Positions 25,370 through 35,565 of a DNA stretch of 64,000 nucleotides are shown here, piece after piece. The stretch comes from Iodobacter fluviatilis (GTDB lineage: Bacteria > Pseudomonadota > Gammaproteobacteria > Burkholderiales > Chitinibacteraceae): contig NZ_CP025781.1 of the NCBI RefSeq assembly GCF_004194535.1, positions 1,054,001-1,118,000 on the forward strand, given 5' to 3'. The notes under the pieces are model-generated. The model saw only the letters and a list, made by a program, of their open reading frames with translations. It was not told where the DNA came from and searched no databases. The first letter of the stretch is position 1, and every line of letters begins with the position of its first letter. Made by a program: the position numbers and the translations under genes.

Positions 25370-25637
25370 TTGCTGCTGCTTGAGTTTGTAGGTTAATCAG
25401 ATTCCTGAATCGCAAAAAAGGCTGAAAATATATGGCTATCAAAAACTTAGATGATTTGCGATCGCAAACGCTGACTATTTTAGGCTAACGCCAAATAACA
25501 CTGATACAAAATCGTAGGTAAGCAAAGACATTAATTCGGCCTTTGCTTACGTTCGACTTCATTCAAGGTTACGACCTCTAAGTCCTCTGAGTTGTTCAGA
25601 AAGTCAGAATCAATTCAGGTCGCCAAAAATACGAAAT

Positions 25638-28600
25638 TTAGCTTCGTTCAACCAAATCGATAAGACGCAAATAACGAGGATCTGAAGTTAGGTCAGGGTT
25701 AACTTCTACAATATGAGCAAGCGCTTCAGGTAATTCATATGGCAATCGTAGAACAACTGGAGGTATAACTCTGTTCAAAAAATCAAGCGTCGTTTCAGGA
25801 AATAGGACGGCAATCGGCTTTTGATTATCGCCCTCATCAATCAACTGATAGAGCTGAAGATCATCGGTATCAACAGCTACCAAGAACTTTTTTACCGCCT
25901 CGTAGACAGCAGGAAAATGATCGCCTGTGTCAACCAGCAGGCCGAACCACGCACTCATCGATGCGGTAGTCAGGAATCGACGCTCTTTCGGCCAGTCCCC
26001 ATTAATTAAGGGGATCACGTGTTGTTCCCAACCGTTATCGCTTATCCTTCCAATATGACCTAACCATGAAATGAAGCTGTTCCGAGTGTCATCAGACATC
26101 GCTCGAAGGACCGAGCGCATTTCGCCTCCTGAAAGACCGCTTGGCTCATTAGGATGAAATACCCGCATATCGCCTAGCCATTCAGCAGCCACCCTCGAGA
26201 GATCGCGATCCCACGAACCCCCTTCGACCCACGGGAATAGACTAAACAGGAGCGGTTTAATCATCTCTATCAACGGCTGGGAAGGCAAAGGCCCGCTATG
26301 AAGAAACCCGTTCCATGCTGGTTCCGCAGCTGGATGTTCAAAATCTAACATTGGAATAAGACGTTCCTTGGTCCAAGCAGGATCAACAAACATGAGCCAG
26401 TTCAACTGGCTGCTTGCTATCGATACAGCATGATCTGAGCCCTCACCCGGTGCCAAAAACAGGCGCTCAACACGAGACTTGATGTGATCAGGGATTCGCG
26501 CCACAGCCGCCTGCGTATCTCTGGGTACGGTATGGAAAAGGGCCTTCATGCACATTCCGACGGGGCCATTGATCGCATGGTCAATGGTGCGCCGCGACCG
26601 TAAAATGACATTTCCACCATAACTGATTTCGCCAATACTGCTCTGTGCGGCCTCTTCGTCACCACTGAAGATGCCATCAACGATGTGATCGTAAACAGTC
26701 CAGCCAAGGTCATCATCAAACTCAAGAGCCGTAAGCAAGCTTTTTTCGAGCCATCGCCCTAAGGTATGGCTCAATTCAGCAGTAACCGAATTAGGAAGTC
26801 GTGCAACTCGGTGCAGGAACACCCGTCTTAATCTAGGCGAGATATTTGCTTGAAGGTCATTAATCATGGACGACCAAAAAACCTCAGGATAGTTGCCCTG
26901 CTTACCTTCAACAGTCAGCGAAGATAACGCCTTCCGAGGTTTCAGTTTCACCAATCCAGCGAAAGGTCGCTTCTCTGTGAAACTGCCAAAATCCGATGAG
27001 TGCTCTTCCATTGCTCTGGAAACTATTTCGTTTACAGGAAGACTCAAAATAACATCGGGGTTTTTATCTACACTGATACTCCCGATTCGCGAGCCCCAGT
27101 TGGTCACCACCGATGCAACCCAACCGTCGTTCCATCCCGAAATGCCCTTTATCATTTCAGCAAGCCGCTCACTACGAACAACCGCCAGCTCACACCCCTG
27201 TAGTTCGAGATAGCGGCCATATCTGGCAGCGAACTCATCCCGCAACCTTGGAAACTCTTCATCAGACCCGTTGGGGCGCTGATCGGGGCCTGTCAAAATG
27301 CGATCAGTCAGTTTATTTCGGCCAACCTCAGAGAACTGCCCCCATCGATCAGCCATTAGGAAAAGAAGTTCTCGAACTACATCCCTATCCCAGAATGTAT
27401 CTTGATCTAGCAACAAAACCTGCTCGGCAACATAGTCGGCATCGAAGACATCAACCTTGCTAAACGCATACAGCTTGAGCTTCCGAAAAAAGAACTTATC
27501 TGACACAGGCCAAGCCGTTACGTGTGCATGCGCCAGCTTTGGCTGTGTGGCGGCCAGGCGGTCAAAAAGTTGAACGAAACATGGTAGAGCCTTAGCTGCT
27601 TTCGTAATGTGTTCTTTTCCATTCACCTCACGGTTTGGATATAAGGTCGGAGTGCGAAAGTAAACGGTCCCGATATCCCCTAGTAAACCTGAGGCGATAG
27701 TTAGTTGATCCTCTAAGATGCCCAATACCTGAGACAACAGATCGTCTGGGATATATAAATCTTCTCGATACCACTCAAGGAACACAACTTCCCACTGCCC
27801 TAAGCTATCGAAATTAACTTTATCCCAAGGCAAGCACGGCGGTCTTGACTGCCTCAAGCCACGAGGAGATTTAATCTCCAAACGTGGAGTCGAAACCCTC
27901 CGGAATTCTCGTAAAACACCAGCAGTCCATCCCTCTACCTTGATGCGTTTCTTCAAAGCAGACCAGTCGTCTATCCTCTGAAGATTGCGAGGGGCACGAT
28001 GGTATTCAAGGATGAGGTTCCAAATATGTCGAGCTCGCTCGCTAAGTATCTCCGGATTGGCTACTTGCCCCTCGATCGCTTGCCGTAATTGGGGATGTAG
28101 TCTGCTCTGCTGAATCGCCCACCAAGCCAACATCGGGCTATCAATAGACTTGCTGATCCAAGGTATAAGATGCCCGAGCCTTTTGGGGAGCGCCTCGAAA
28201 CACCCCATAACTCGATAAAAATCACTTGGGGTCTCGTCTTTATTGGCCCAGACAAGGAGGTTGTGATTACCAATGCCATGCTTACGTCCATCCTCAAGAG
28301 CACCGCTCACATCATCATCCAGTCCATATGCGGCCTTAGGATCGAAGGTTCCTGCATCATCACCATAGCCACTACTCAACGTGGTTGACCTGATATTCGC
28401 ATCCATTACACACACCCATTCTGGATGGGGTGCTGGATCAGCCTCCGAAAATAATTTAGCGCCCTGCACGGTACGAAGGACGTGAGCAACTTGTCCACGC
28501 TCATGAGGGGCCAGACCCTTCGGGTCCTGCTGGCTCTTAGCGATTATGGATGCACACCACTTGCGCGGATCATCGGCCCGGTCTGCCCAAGCCTCCATGC

Positions 28601-29465
28601 TCTTCCATAGTTCAGAAAAAGCAGAAAAAGCGATGGCAGTAACACCTCGGTCACGCCACTTGGCTTCGATCTTCTCAGAAGACCCAAGGTCAAAGGCATA
28701 GAGTCTAGACCGATCATACTTACCGTCATGATTAAGACCCTGAAGAAGATATTTAACAGGAGGATCTTCTGCCTGATAGCCGACTAAAACGACCGTATAT
28801 CGTTCGAGAAGGTGCCTAATAAAATTTGTAGCCCATCCCTCCGAAAGGTAAGCACGTCCAAAGTCCGCGCTACTTAATACGTAAGGATGACTTTCAGAAG
28901 CGACATCAACCAGTCGCCCATGTAAGTACGTGATCCCTTCAATATTCGCTCCAAAGTTCAGATCAGGAAAAGCAGGTGGCACATGCCGTTTTAGATGCTC
29001 TCCGTTCTCTCCTAGCTCAAATAATCGATCAAAGTTCGTCGTGACAATCTGCGGCACGCCACTCTGACTCGAAGAGATCCGCTTAATCAAGGCATGCTGA
29101 CTCCCAAAATCATTGCCTTCTTGGCGAATACTTAACCGCTCTGTGACCAGAGCGTTAACCTCATCTTTGCCATACTCAAGGTGAAGTAAATTAAAAATCT
29201 GGTCTAAAGGAACATTCGCTGCAGATTGATGAGCATTCGCAATATAGTCCTTGTTTTCCTCTCTCAGCCATGGCTGAAATGCGGCCATAATCTCTGAATC
29301 AGCAGGCGGATCAAAAAAACTAATAACATCTTTAGTTAGCTGGAAAAAAGTTGGCATTCCTGATGACAATGAAACCCCTGCGCCGCACAAAAAAACGACA
29401 CTGCGTGCATCACTTTTTTCTAAGAGACTATCAGGTATGGAAGGACCGTCGGAATGGAATCTCAT
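25638..29465 (-). CDS. Large SIR2-domain protein, candidate anti-phage effector
   Basis: The N-terminal 290 residues are a SIR2-like NAD-binding domain: GAGVSLSSGMPTF at 28-40, TTNFDRL near 142-148, catalytic-type LHG with His182, and VGYQAEDPPV near 225. The remaining 980 residues are a long, mostly helical region with no domain I can name with certainty. The overall plan (SIR2 plus about 1000 residues) resembles defence-associated sirtuins, which deplete NAD on phage infection, and SIR2-DUF4020 proteins. Length 1275 residues. It converges with the Fic gene and is upstream-isolated. A defence role is inference from architecture and accessory context. Confidence 0.8.
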   Translation of the reverse strand: MRFHSDGPSIPDSLLEKSDARSVVFLCGAGVSLSSGMPTFFQLTKDVISFFDPPADSEIMAAFQPWLREENKDYIANAHQSAANVPLDQIFNLLHLEYGKDEVNALVTERLSIRQEGNDFGSQHALIKRISSSQSGVPQIVTTNFDRLFELGENGEHLKRHVPPAFPDLNFGANIEGITYLHGRLVDVASESHPYVLSSADFGRAYLSEGWATNFIRHLLERYTVVLVGYQAEDPPVKYLLQGLNHDGKYDRSRLYAFDLGSSEKIEAKWRDRGVTAIAFSAFSELWKSMEAWADRADDPRKWCASIIAKSQQDPKGLAPHERGQVAHVLRTVQGAKLFSEADPAPHPEWVCVMDANIRSTTLSSGYGDDAGTFDPKAAYGLDDDVSGALEDGRKHGIGNHNLLVWANKDETPSDFYRVMGCFEALPKRLGHLIPWISKSIDSPMLAWWAIQQSRLHPQLRQAIEGQVANPEILSERARHIWNLILEYHRAPRNLQRIDDWSALKKRIKVEGWTAGVLREFRRVSTPRLEIKSPRGLRQSRPPCLPWDKVNFDSLGQWEVVFLEWYREDLYIPDDLLSQVLGILEDQLTIASGLLGDIGTVYFRTPTLYPNREVNGKEHITKAAKALPCFVQLFDRLAATQPKLAHAHVTAWPVSDKFFFRKLKLYAFSKVDVFDADYVAEQVLLLDQDTFWDRDVVRELLFLMADRWGQFSEVGRNKLTDRILTGPDQRPNGSDEEFPRLRDEFAARYGRYLELQGCELAVVRSERLAEMIKGISGWNDGWVASVVTNWGSRIGSISVDKNPDVILSLPVNEIVSRAMEEHSSDFGSFTEKRPFAGLVKLKPRKALSSLTVEGKQGNYPEVFWSSMINDLQANISPRLRRVFLHRVARLPNSVTAELSHTLGRWLEKSLLTALEFDDDLGWTVYDHIVDGIFSGDEEAAQSSIGEISYGGNVILRSRRTIDHAINGPVGMCMKALFHTVPRDTQAAVARIPDHIKSRVERLFLAPGEGSDHAVSIASSQLNWLMFVDPAWTKERLIPMLDFEHPAAEPAWNGFLHSGPLPSQPLIEMIKPLLFSLFPWVEGGSWDRDLSRVAAEWLGDMRVFHPNEPSGLSGGEMRSVLRAMSDDTRNSFISWLGHIGRISDNGWEQHVIPLINGDWPKERRFLTTASMSAWFGLLVDTGDHFPAVYEAVKKFLVAVDTDDLQLYQLIDEGDNQKPIAVLFPETTLDFLNRVIPPVVLRLPYELPEALAHIVEVNPDLTSDPRYLRLIDLVERS

Positions 29466-29629
29466 AAGCTCAATTTACCAATGCTGTTCATATATCAACA
29501 CCCAATTGATGGGCAGCCCTATCTAGCAGTAGCCCTACAAATACTTAGACGCAAATATGCCACGCAACGATGGGAGCTGCCGTAGGGCTAGCGTCAGAAC
29601 GGCATACTCCAGAACCATATCCAATAACC

Positions 29630-30658
29630 CTAACCAATCAAACCCTCAGGCCAAATAAAATATGCCCCAAATCTAGGGCTGAATTTGGCCTCGCCACCCG
29701 CTACTTTCCCTTGATCAGTAATTTTTGTTTTGCCATCGACAATTTCTACAAATCCCTTCTCAAGCAATTGATCAATTAATTCCTGAGTATTCTTAAGGCC
29801 AAGTTTTGCGGCTAATTTGGAGCTAGTGAGCTTGGTTGTTTCTTCTGCTGTAATAGCTGCCGTCACCACTTCTGGCTGCGGTGCAGGCGCTTGCACTTCA
29901 GGCTTTTGAACGACGGGAACCTCAGTGGGCGCTTTGATTCCAAATTTTGCTTTGAAATCGGGCTTTAAAGGGCGGTGGTGTCTGGTAAATAGCTCGGCAA
30001 TTTCCATTACTGTTTCAGGGCTAACCATCTTGGCTAAGCTACCAAAAACAGTTCCAATACTTGCATTATCAACATTTGTCTTAGTTAACCATTCCAGAAT
30101 TTGCTCTGCTTTAATAATGTTTTTGGTATCTAATTTTTGGGGGCGGGTAATACGCTGCTTATTGCTGACCATTACCACGCTGGTAAAGCTTGGCATTAAG
30201 GTAAGGCCAAGGCGGGTAGGTAAGGGCAGGGTTTTGCAGAGTGCTTTTAGTACTTCAATGTGTTTGTCATTTTGTGCCAGCGGGCTGGGGATGCCAATGG
30301 GCTTTTTGTTATACCAAGCCGTAAATTCGCCCAACTCATTGATTTGCAAATCTGCACTAAAATTTTTGGTTTCTATAACATAGATTTCCAGAAAGCGATT
30401 AATCAATAAATGATCAATTTGTGCCACTCGGCCATTGTGTTCAATGCGCAGGTCGTGAATCACTGCCCATTTTGTTGAGTCTTTCAGATAAAAATTAATT
30501 TCATATTCGCTATTCTGCTCACCCAGCACACCCTGCTTGAGCATATAAATTTCTTTGGTAATTAAGTCGCGCTGATTAGCGCTTAGGTTTGCTTGGGTAA
30601 GCAGGCTATTAAGCTCGTCAAGCTGGGCTTGTTATGAATCGGGGGATTTGAGAATCAT
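29630..30658 (-). pseudogene. NERD-domain protein gene with an early TAA
   Basis: From the ATG at 30658 the frame reads MILKSPDS and then TAA at 30632-30634, and continues in the same frame as QAQLDELNSLL, NLSANQRDLITKEI and MLKQGVLGEQ without further stops to 29630. The downstream part (304 residues from ATG 30544) is a nuclease-related domain protein: VIHDLRIEHNGRVAQIDHLLI, YVIETKN and the active-site-like pattern of that fold. A C-terminal 60 residues resemble a winged helix. Without the stop it would be 342 residues. Either the gene is broken or translation restarts at 30544. I treat it as a probable pseudogene with an intact downstream domain. Confidence 0.7.
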
Positions 30659-30765
30659 TGCAGCCAAATAAATATCAAGATAGATATGTAAGCATAACGC
30701 AATTTCAAACAAGGATACTACACAATAATTTGTATTTTATAAGTAAGAAAAATAAGATAATTCCC

Positions 30766-30819
30766 AATATTTGCTGTCACTGGCGCTGTTTTTAAACAGC
30801 GCCAGTGACAGCAAATATT
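30766..30819. repeat. 54-bp perfect palindrome after the NRPS-like gene
   Basis: Two 26-base arms that are exact reverse complements around a two-base centre; the left arm begins AATATTTGCTGTCACTGGCG. It sits six bases past the stop codon of the NRPS-like gene. No T-run follows on the minus strand. It could be a strong transcription-end hairpin or a protein-binding/recombination site. Confidence 0.9.
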
Positions 30820-30825
30820 AAACAA

Positions 30826-33800
30826 TCAGCTACGGCACGTGTGCCAAGGTACGGCGGGGCTGCCGGTCCATGCTTGGCCTTCGGGGATGGTTTCTCCTTT
30901 GACGACCAGCGTGAGCGGGCCAAGGCGGGCGCCGTTGCCGACGATGGCGTCGTAAAGGATGGTGCTGCGCGTGCCTACGCTTACGCCGCGGCCAATTTCT
31001 ACGTGGCCAATTTTCATGATGCGGTCTTCAAACAAGTGGGTTTGCGGGCCAGACCATGCGTGCATCACCGTATCGTCGCCGATGCTGACGCAATCGAACT
31101 CTGTGATGTCGGTGGTATCCATAAATACGCCACTACCAATCTTGCAGCCCATGCAGCGAAATGCCATAGGTAGCCACGGGGTGCCGCGTAAAAAGTTAAA
31201 AAAGTTGGGCACGGCGATGGATTCGTAAAGGCTGGTTAGCGCTTCGCTGCGCCATACAAAGGAAGTCCACATTGGGGCTTCATTCCGGCGATAGCGGCCT
31301 ATCATTAGCCATTTCAGCGCCACAATAAAGATGAATGAGCCCACCCCGTATAAAACACCGGCCATCATCAGCGCCCAAAATACGCCATGAAAATCTTCCC
31401 GCTCGGCAAAGGGCATGACTTTTAATACGGTGAGATAGCCTACGGTAATGATCACCGCCAGCGGCATCACGGTGCGTAAGGCTTCTACCGCACCACGGGC
31501 TAAGCGACGCGCCAAGCTTGGCCGAAAGGTGAGGCTATCGGCAAAGCCGCTGACTTGCTCCCGCCGTGGTAATGACAACGCTGGGCTACCTAACCAAGTT
31601 TGGCCGGGCTGCATCCGCTCATTAGCGGGCGAGCGGCTTTGCACACCTATCAGCACATCGTCAGGAATAATACTGCCATCGGGCACATAAGCACCATTGC
31701 CCACAAAGCTGCGATTGCCCACCACGGTTGGGCGCAGCGTCATCCAGCCGCGATCAATGTCTTCATCCCCCAGCATAACGGCATCGGCAATAAAGCTATC
31801 TTCGCCCAGCGTAAGTAGATCGGGCACGACGCCAATGGCGTTGGATATTTCTGTGCCACGGCCCACTTTTGCACCCAGCAGGCGATACCACCAGCCTGCA
31901 TACACCGATGCATACAGGCCATGCAGAATATTTAGGCTGGATTCCTGAATCTGATTGGTCAGCCAGCGGCGATAATACATAGGTCCAAACACCGGCCAGC
32001 TTCCTAGCGGATTACGCGGCAGCAGCATCCAACGCACCGCAGCAGAGCCGAGCAGAGTCAGCACAATCAGTACCGCACTGGCAGGCAGTGCCAGCATCAG
32101 ATAAAACATAAACGCTTCAGGCAGCGCCACGCCCTGCTCGGTGAGATCAAACCAATGCGCATCTAGCCAATCGATCAGTAAAAAGCTGGGAAAGACCGGC
32201 ACAAAAAATAAGATGGCAACCAAGGCCGATCCGCCTGCATAGGCCAAACCATGCAAGCCACGCAAGGCAGAATTACGCACTGGGCGGGTGGGCACAGCTG
32301 GGATCAGCTCATTGCTTTTACGCGCTGGAGAGCCGCTCCACACTTCGCTGGCGGCAATTTTTTGCCCAACTGATAAGGCAGATAAGCCTTCTAGCCGCCC
32401 GAAATCGGCCACGCTGGTGTCCGATTGCATCACGGCATAAGAGCCGATATAGGCATCCTTGCCCACATGGATTGGCCCCACTTCCCAGCTATCGCCCACC
32501 ACTCTGAAGTTTTCAAAATTGACCGATGCCCCCACGCTTGCGCCGTCGTCAATACTGAGTAAATCAAACACCCGCACGGTAAGCGCCGATAGCGCCACGT
32601 TTTTGCCAACCTTTGCCCCCAGCGCACGCAAATACAGCGATTGCAAAGGCGAGCCGGTCAGAAAATACAATGGAGTAATATCCAGCAAGCGATCGCTTAG
32701 CCACCAGCGGAAATAAGTAAAGCCATACAGCCGATAGCGCCCTGCCGCCAGCCGCCCTAAAATCAGCCACTTACCGCAGATAGCAATCGCAAAACTAAAT
32801 AATAGGCTGCCCAGATATACCAAAATGGCCGTAGCAACCGCCACAGCTAAGCTATCGCCCTCATCACCGGTCATAAAGTGGTAAGTAAAAAACGGCGCTA
32901 ACCACAGCAACATTCTCAGGCCAATTAAAAACGGCAGCGTAGCCAGCTGGGCACTGCCGCACAGCAGCCGCCTAATGAATGGCACACGGCGTATTGGCTC
33001 TGCCTGCGTGATTTCTGGCTGGCTTAGTGCTAGAGCATCTAGCCGAGTAGCAATCGTTTGTAAGGTGCGGCTTTGATAAATCTCCTGCACCGTCATGCCG
33101 CCATAAGCTGGATTGCGCCGCAATATAGAGACCAATCGCGCCGCCAGTAAGGAATGCCCGCCCAGCTCACCAAAAAAATCACCCACTAGGCGTAAAGGCT
33201 GGCCGGGGAATAGCGTGGCCAGTGCTGCAAACAAGGCTTTTTCTGCATCGCTTACGGGCTCATCGCTTTCCATATTTTTGCCAGTTGGCAGAATCAGCTC
33301 GCGTGCTTTAAGGGTTTTCCTGTCGATTTTTCCTGAAGTCAGCCTTGGCAATTCGCTCATAAACTCAAAGCGGGCTGGGATCATATAAGGCGGTAGGCTG
33401 CGTTTTAGCTCGCTTCTTAAAAGAGCCGCATCCACACCATCTGCCACCACAAACGCCACCAGCTGATCGATGCCTGCCAGCTCGCGCAGCAGCACTGCCG
33501 CCGTGCCAACACCGGCAATCTGGCAAAGGGAGGCTTCAATTTCGCCCAGCTCTACCCGAAACCCGCGCACTTTCACTTGATCATCGGTGCGGCCTAAGCA
33601 TTGAACTTGGCCTGCTTCATCGATACGCGCTAAATCGCCAGTGCGATATAAACGCCGCTCATGCGGGAATTCTTCGAGATTTGAAAAGGGATTATCGAAG
33701 AATTTTTCAGCGGTTAAATCAGGTCGGCCCAAATAACCATCCGCCACGCCGGGGCCAATAATACACAGCTCGCCGGTTTCACCCTGTGGCAGCAAGCGGC

Positions 33801-34791
33801 CATCTTCGCTGCGCACCAAGAGGCCGTAATTGGGCAGCGGCTTGCCGATGGTTACTGGCTGGCCACGGCGTAATTGGGCCAGGCTGGCCGATACCGTACA
33901 TTCAGTTGGGCCGTAAGTATTAAACACTTGTCGCTCTGGCGTGGCCCAGCGCTCTACTAAAGATTCTGGGCACATTTCGCCGCCCAGATTAATAATCCGT
34001 AAGCTGGGTACTTCTTGGCTAAATAGCGCCAGCAAGGTCGGCACGGCGTGCAGCACGGTAACTTTTTCTTGATTTAATACTGCAGGCAAAGCATCTGGAT
34101 CGCCTGTCAGGATTTTAGGTGCTAACCAAAGGGAAGCGCCTACCAAATAGCTGATCCAGATTTCTTCAAACGACATATCAAAGGCCACCGAGAAGCCCTG
34201 ATAAACCTTATCATCCTGACGCACACCCAACACTGAGTTTTCGCTGCGCAAGAAGTGGCAAATACTGCCCTGACTAATCGGCACGCCCTTAGGCTTGCCG
34301 GTTGATCCGGATGTGTAAATCACGTAAGCAGGATGGCTAGGCAGTAAGCCTTCACGGCGCAACAAAACGCCCGCCACCGGTGCAGATAATTGCGCGGCGC
34401 TTAATACGGCTACACCCGCAGCGCTTAAATCGCCCTCAGCAATCAGCACCACCGCCGCTGCGTCTTCTAGGCAAACCTGCATGCGCTCTACCGGGGTATC
34501 TGCCTCAAACGGCAGCCAAGCCGCACCCGCCTTAGCAATCGCTGCCTGCATTACGAGTAGCTCAGCACCACGCGGCAGGCACAGGCCAACCATCTGCCCC
34601 GCTTTTACGCCAAAGTGAATTAAATGATGCGCGGCTAGATCGGCACGCTGGTTCAGCTGGCTGTAGCTCAATACCTCGTTTTGCCAATAAATAGCAGGGT
34701 GATCAGGAATACGCTGAGCAGTACTTTCTAGCAAATCAGCAAGCGTTTCTGCACGCAAAAGTTCAGGAAGATAAGGGCCACGAAGAATCAT
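30826..34791 (-). CDS. Pls/PosA-family NRPS-like membrane protein
   Basis: Adenylation-thiolation protein fused to a membrane part, as in epsilon-poly-lysine synthetase-like (Pls/PosA) enzymes. An AMP-binding domain fills residues 1-500: YVIYTSGSTGKPKGVP near 156, NTYGPTECTV near 295, YRTGDLAR near 380 and the C-terminal GKIDRKTLK near 493. A carrier domain has the phosphopantetheine Ser in GGHSLLAARLV near 545. The remaining 750 residues alternate membrane segments with three hexapeptide-type beta-helix blocks (VGSYAVMQSD-like, VVGNRSFVGNGAYVPDG, GRGVSVGTRSTILYDAIVGNGARLGP). No condensation domain. It probably activates one amino acid and links or exports it at the membrane. Substrate not predictable. 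Length 1321 residues; intact. Confidence 0.9.
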   Translation of the reverse strand: MILRGPYLPELLRAETLADLLESTAQRIPDHPAIYWQNEVLSYSQLNQRADLAAHHLIHFGVKAGQMVGLCLPRGAELLVMQAAIAKAGAAWLPFEADTPVERMQVCLEDAAAVVLIAEGDLSAAGVAVLSAAQLSAPVAGVLLRREGLLPSHPAYVIYTSGSTGKPKGVPISQGSICHFLRSENSVLGVRQDDKVYQGFSVAFDMSFEEIWISYLVGASLWLAPKILTGDPDALPAVLNQEKVTVLHAVPTLLALFSQEVPSLRIINLGGEMCPESLVERWATPERQVFNTYGPTECTVSASLAQLRRGQPVTIGKPLPNYGLLVRSEDGRLLPQGETGELCIIGPGVADGYLGRPDLTAEKFFDNPFSNLEEFPHERRLYRTGDLARIDEAGQVQCLGRTDDQVKVRGFRVELGEIEASLCQIAGVGTAAVLLRELAGIDQLVAFVVADGVDAALLRSELKRSLPPYMIPARFEFMSELPRLTSGKIDRKTLKARELILPTGKNMESDEPVSDAEKALFAALATLFPGQPLRLVGDFFGELGGHSLLAARLVSILRRNPAYGGMTVQEIYQSRTLQTIATRLDALALSQPEITQAEPIRRVPFIRRLLCGSAQLATLPFLIGLRMLLWLAPFFTYHFMTGDEGDSLAVAVATAILVYLGSLLFSFAIAICGKWLILGRLAAGRYRLYGFTYFRWWLSDRLLDITPLYFLTGSPLQSLYLRALGAKVGKNVALSALTVRVFDLLSIDDGASVGASVNFENFRVVGDSWEVGPIHVGKDAYIGSYAVMQSDTSVADFGRLEGLSALSVGQKIAASEVWSGSPARKSNELIPAVPTRPVRNSALRGLHGLAYAGGSALVAILFFVPVFPSFLLIDWLDAHWFDLTEQGVALPEAFMFYLMLALPASAVLIVLTLLGSAAVRWMLLPRNPLGSWPVFGPMYYRRWLTNQIQESSLNILHGLYASVYAGWWYRLLGAKVGRGTEISNAIGVVPDLLTLGEDSFIADAVMLGDEDIDRGWMTLRPTVVGNRSFVGNGAYVPDGSIIPDDVLIGVQSRSPANERMQPGQTWLGSPALSLPRREQVSGFADSLTFRPSLARRLARGAVEALRTVMPLAVIITVGYLTVLKVMPFAEREDFHGVFWALMMAGVLYGVGSFIFIVALKWLMIGRYRRNEAPMWTSFVWRSEALTSLYESIAVPNFFNFLRGTPWLPMAFRCMGCKIGSGVFMDTTDITEFDCVSIGDDTVMHAWSGPQTHLFEDRIMKIGHVEIGRGVSVGTRSTILYDAIVGNGARLGPLTLVVKGETIPEGQAWTGSPAVPWHTCRS

Positions 34792-35010
34792 AGGGATCAG
34801 CTGATTTGCACGATAAGAAGTGCCATTCTATGCACTTTTTAATTTAAATATCAAATATTATGCCAATAAAATAAAAATCTATTTTCCTAATTGATCTTGA
34901 GAGAAAAACATGCGTAGTCAGTTCTTTCTGTTGAGGATTAAAATAGCAAGTTACGGTGGGTTATTAAGCATTAACCGCAAACAAAATAGAGCATTACAAA
35001 GGTGATTTCA

Positions 35011-35565
35011 ATGAAGGAAGCAGATAAAATGCGGGCTGGCCAGCATTACGATCCATCTGATAAAGAGCTTATCAAAATGCGTGCGGCGGCGCGTTTATTG
35101 ACCGAAAAATTTAATCAGACGTCTATTATTAAATTAAAAAAACGCACACGCATTCTAAAATCGTTGCTGGGTGAATGTGGCAAAAATGCTTATATAGAGC
35201 CAAGCTTTAATTGTGATTACGGCAGCAATATTTATATTGGTAAAAACTTCTTTGCTAATTTTGGTTTAGTTATTCTAGATGTAGCCGAAGTGCGAATTGG
35301 CAACAATTGCTTTATTGCCCCACAGGTCGGTATTTATACCGCCACTCACCCAATTGACGAGCAAGAGAGAAACCAGCGTATCTGCTATGCAAAGCCTATT
35401 TATATTGGTGATAGCTGCTGGATAGGCGGGCATGCCACCATTAACCCCGGTGTTACTTTAGGCAATAATGTCATTGTGGCTTCGGGTGCAGTGGTCACTA
35501 AGTCTTTTGGCAATAACGTGATTATTGCGGGCAATCCGGCCAAGATTATCCGGCAAATAGGATAA
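35011..35565 (+). CDS. Maltose/galactoside O-acetyltransferase-like protein
   Basis: Acetyl-CoA-dependent acetylation of a sugar hydroxyl, cytoplasmic, trimeric left-handed beta-helix. The N-terminal Maa/LacA-type cap (MRAGQHYDPSDKEL) is followed by hexapeptide repeats. Family landmarks are IEPSFNCDYGSNIYIG, YTATHPID with the catalytic-type His, and WIGGHATINPGVTLGNN. ATG at 35011 is preceded by AAAGGTGA at a good distance; a GTG at 35002 lies inside that ribosome-binding site and is unlikely. Gives 184 residues, the usual size. It is divergent from the NRPS-like gene. Confidence 0.92.
   Translation: MKEADKMRAGQHYDPSDKELIKMRAAARLLTEKFNQTSIIKLKKRTRILKSLLGECGKNAYIEPSFNCDYGSNIYIGKNFFANFGLVILDVAEVRIGNNCFIAPQVGIYTATHPIDEQERNQRICYAKPIYIGDSCWIGGHATINPGVTLGNNVIVASGAVVTKSFGNNVIIAGNPAKIIRQIG

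Noticed and set aside
25455-25468. TTTGCGATCGCAAA palindrome between fic and the SIR2 gene
   Set aside because: Short and isolated; it resembles common GCGATCGC sites and has no supporting context.
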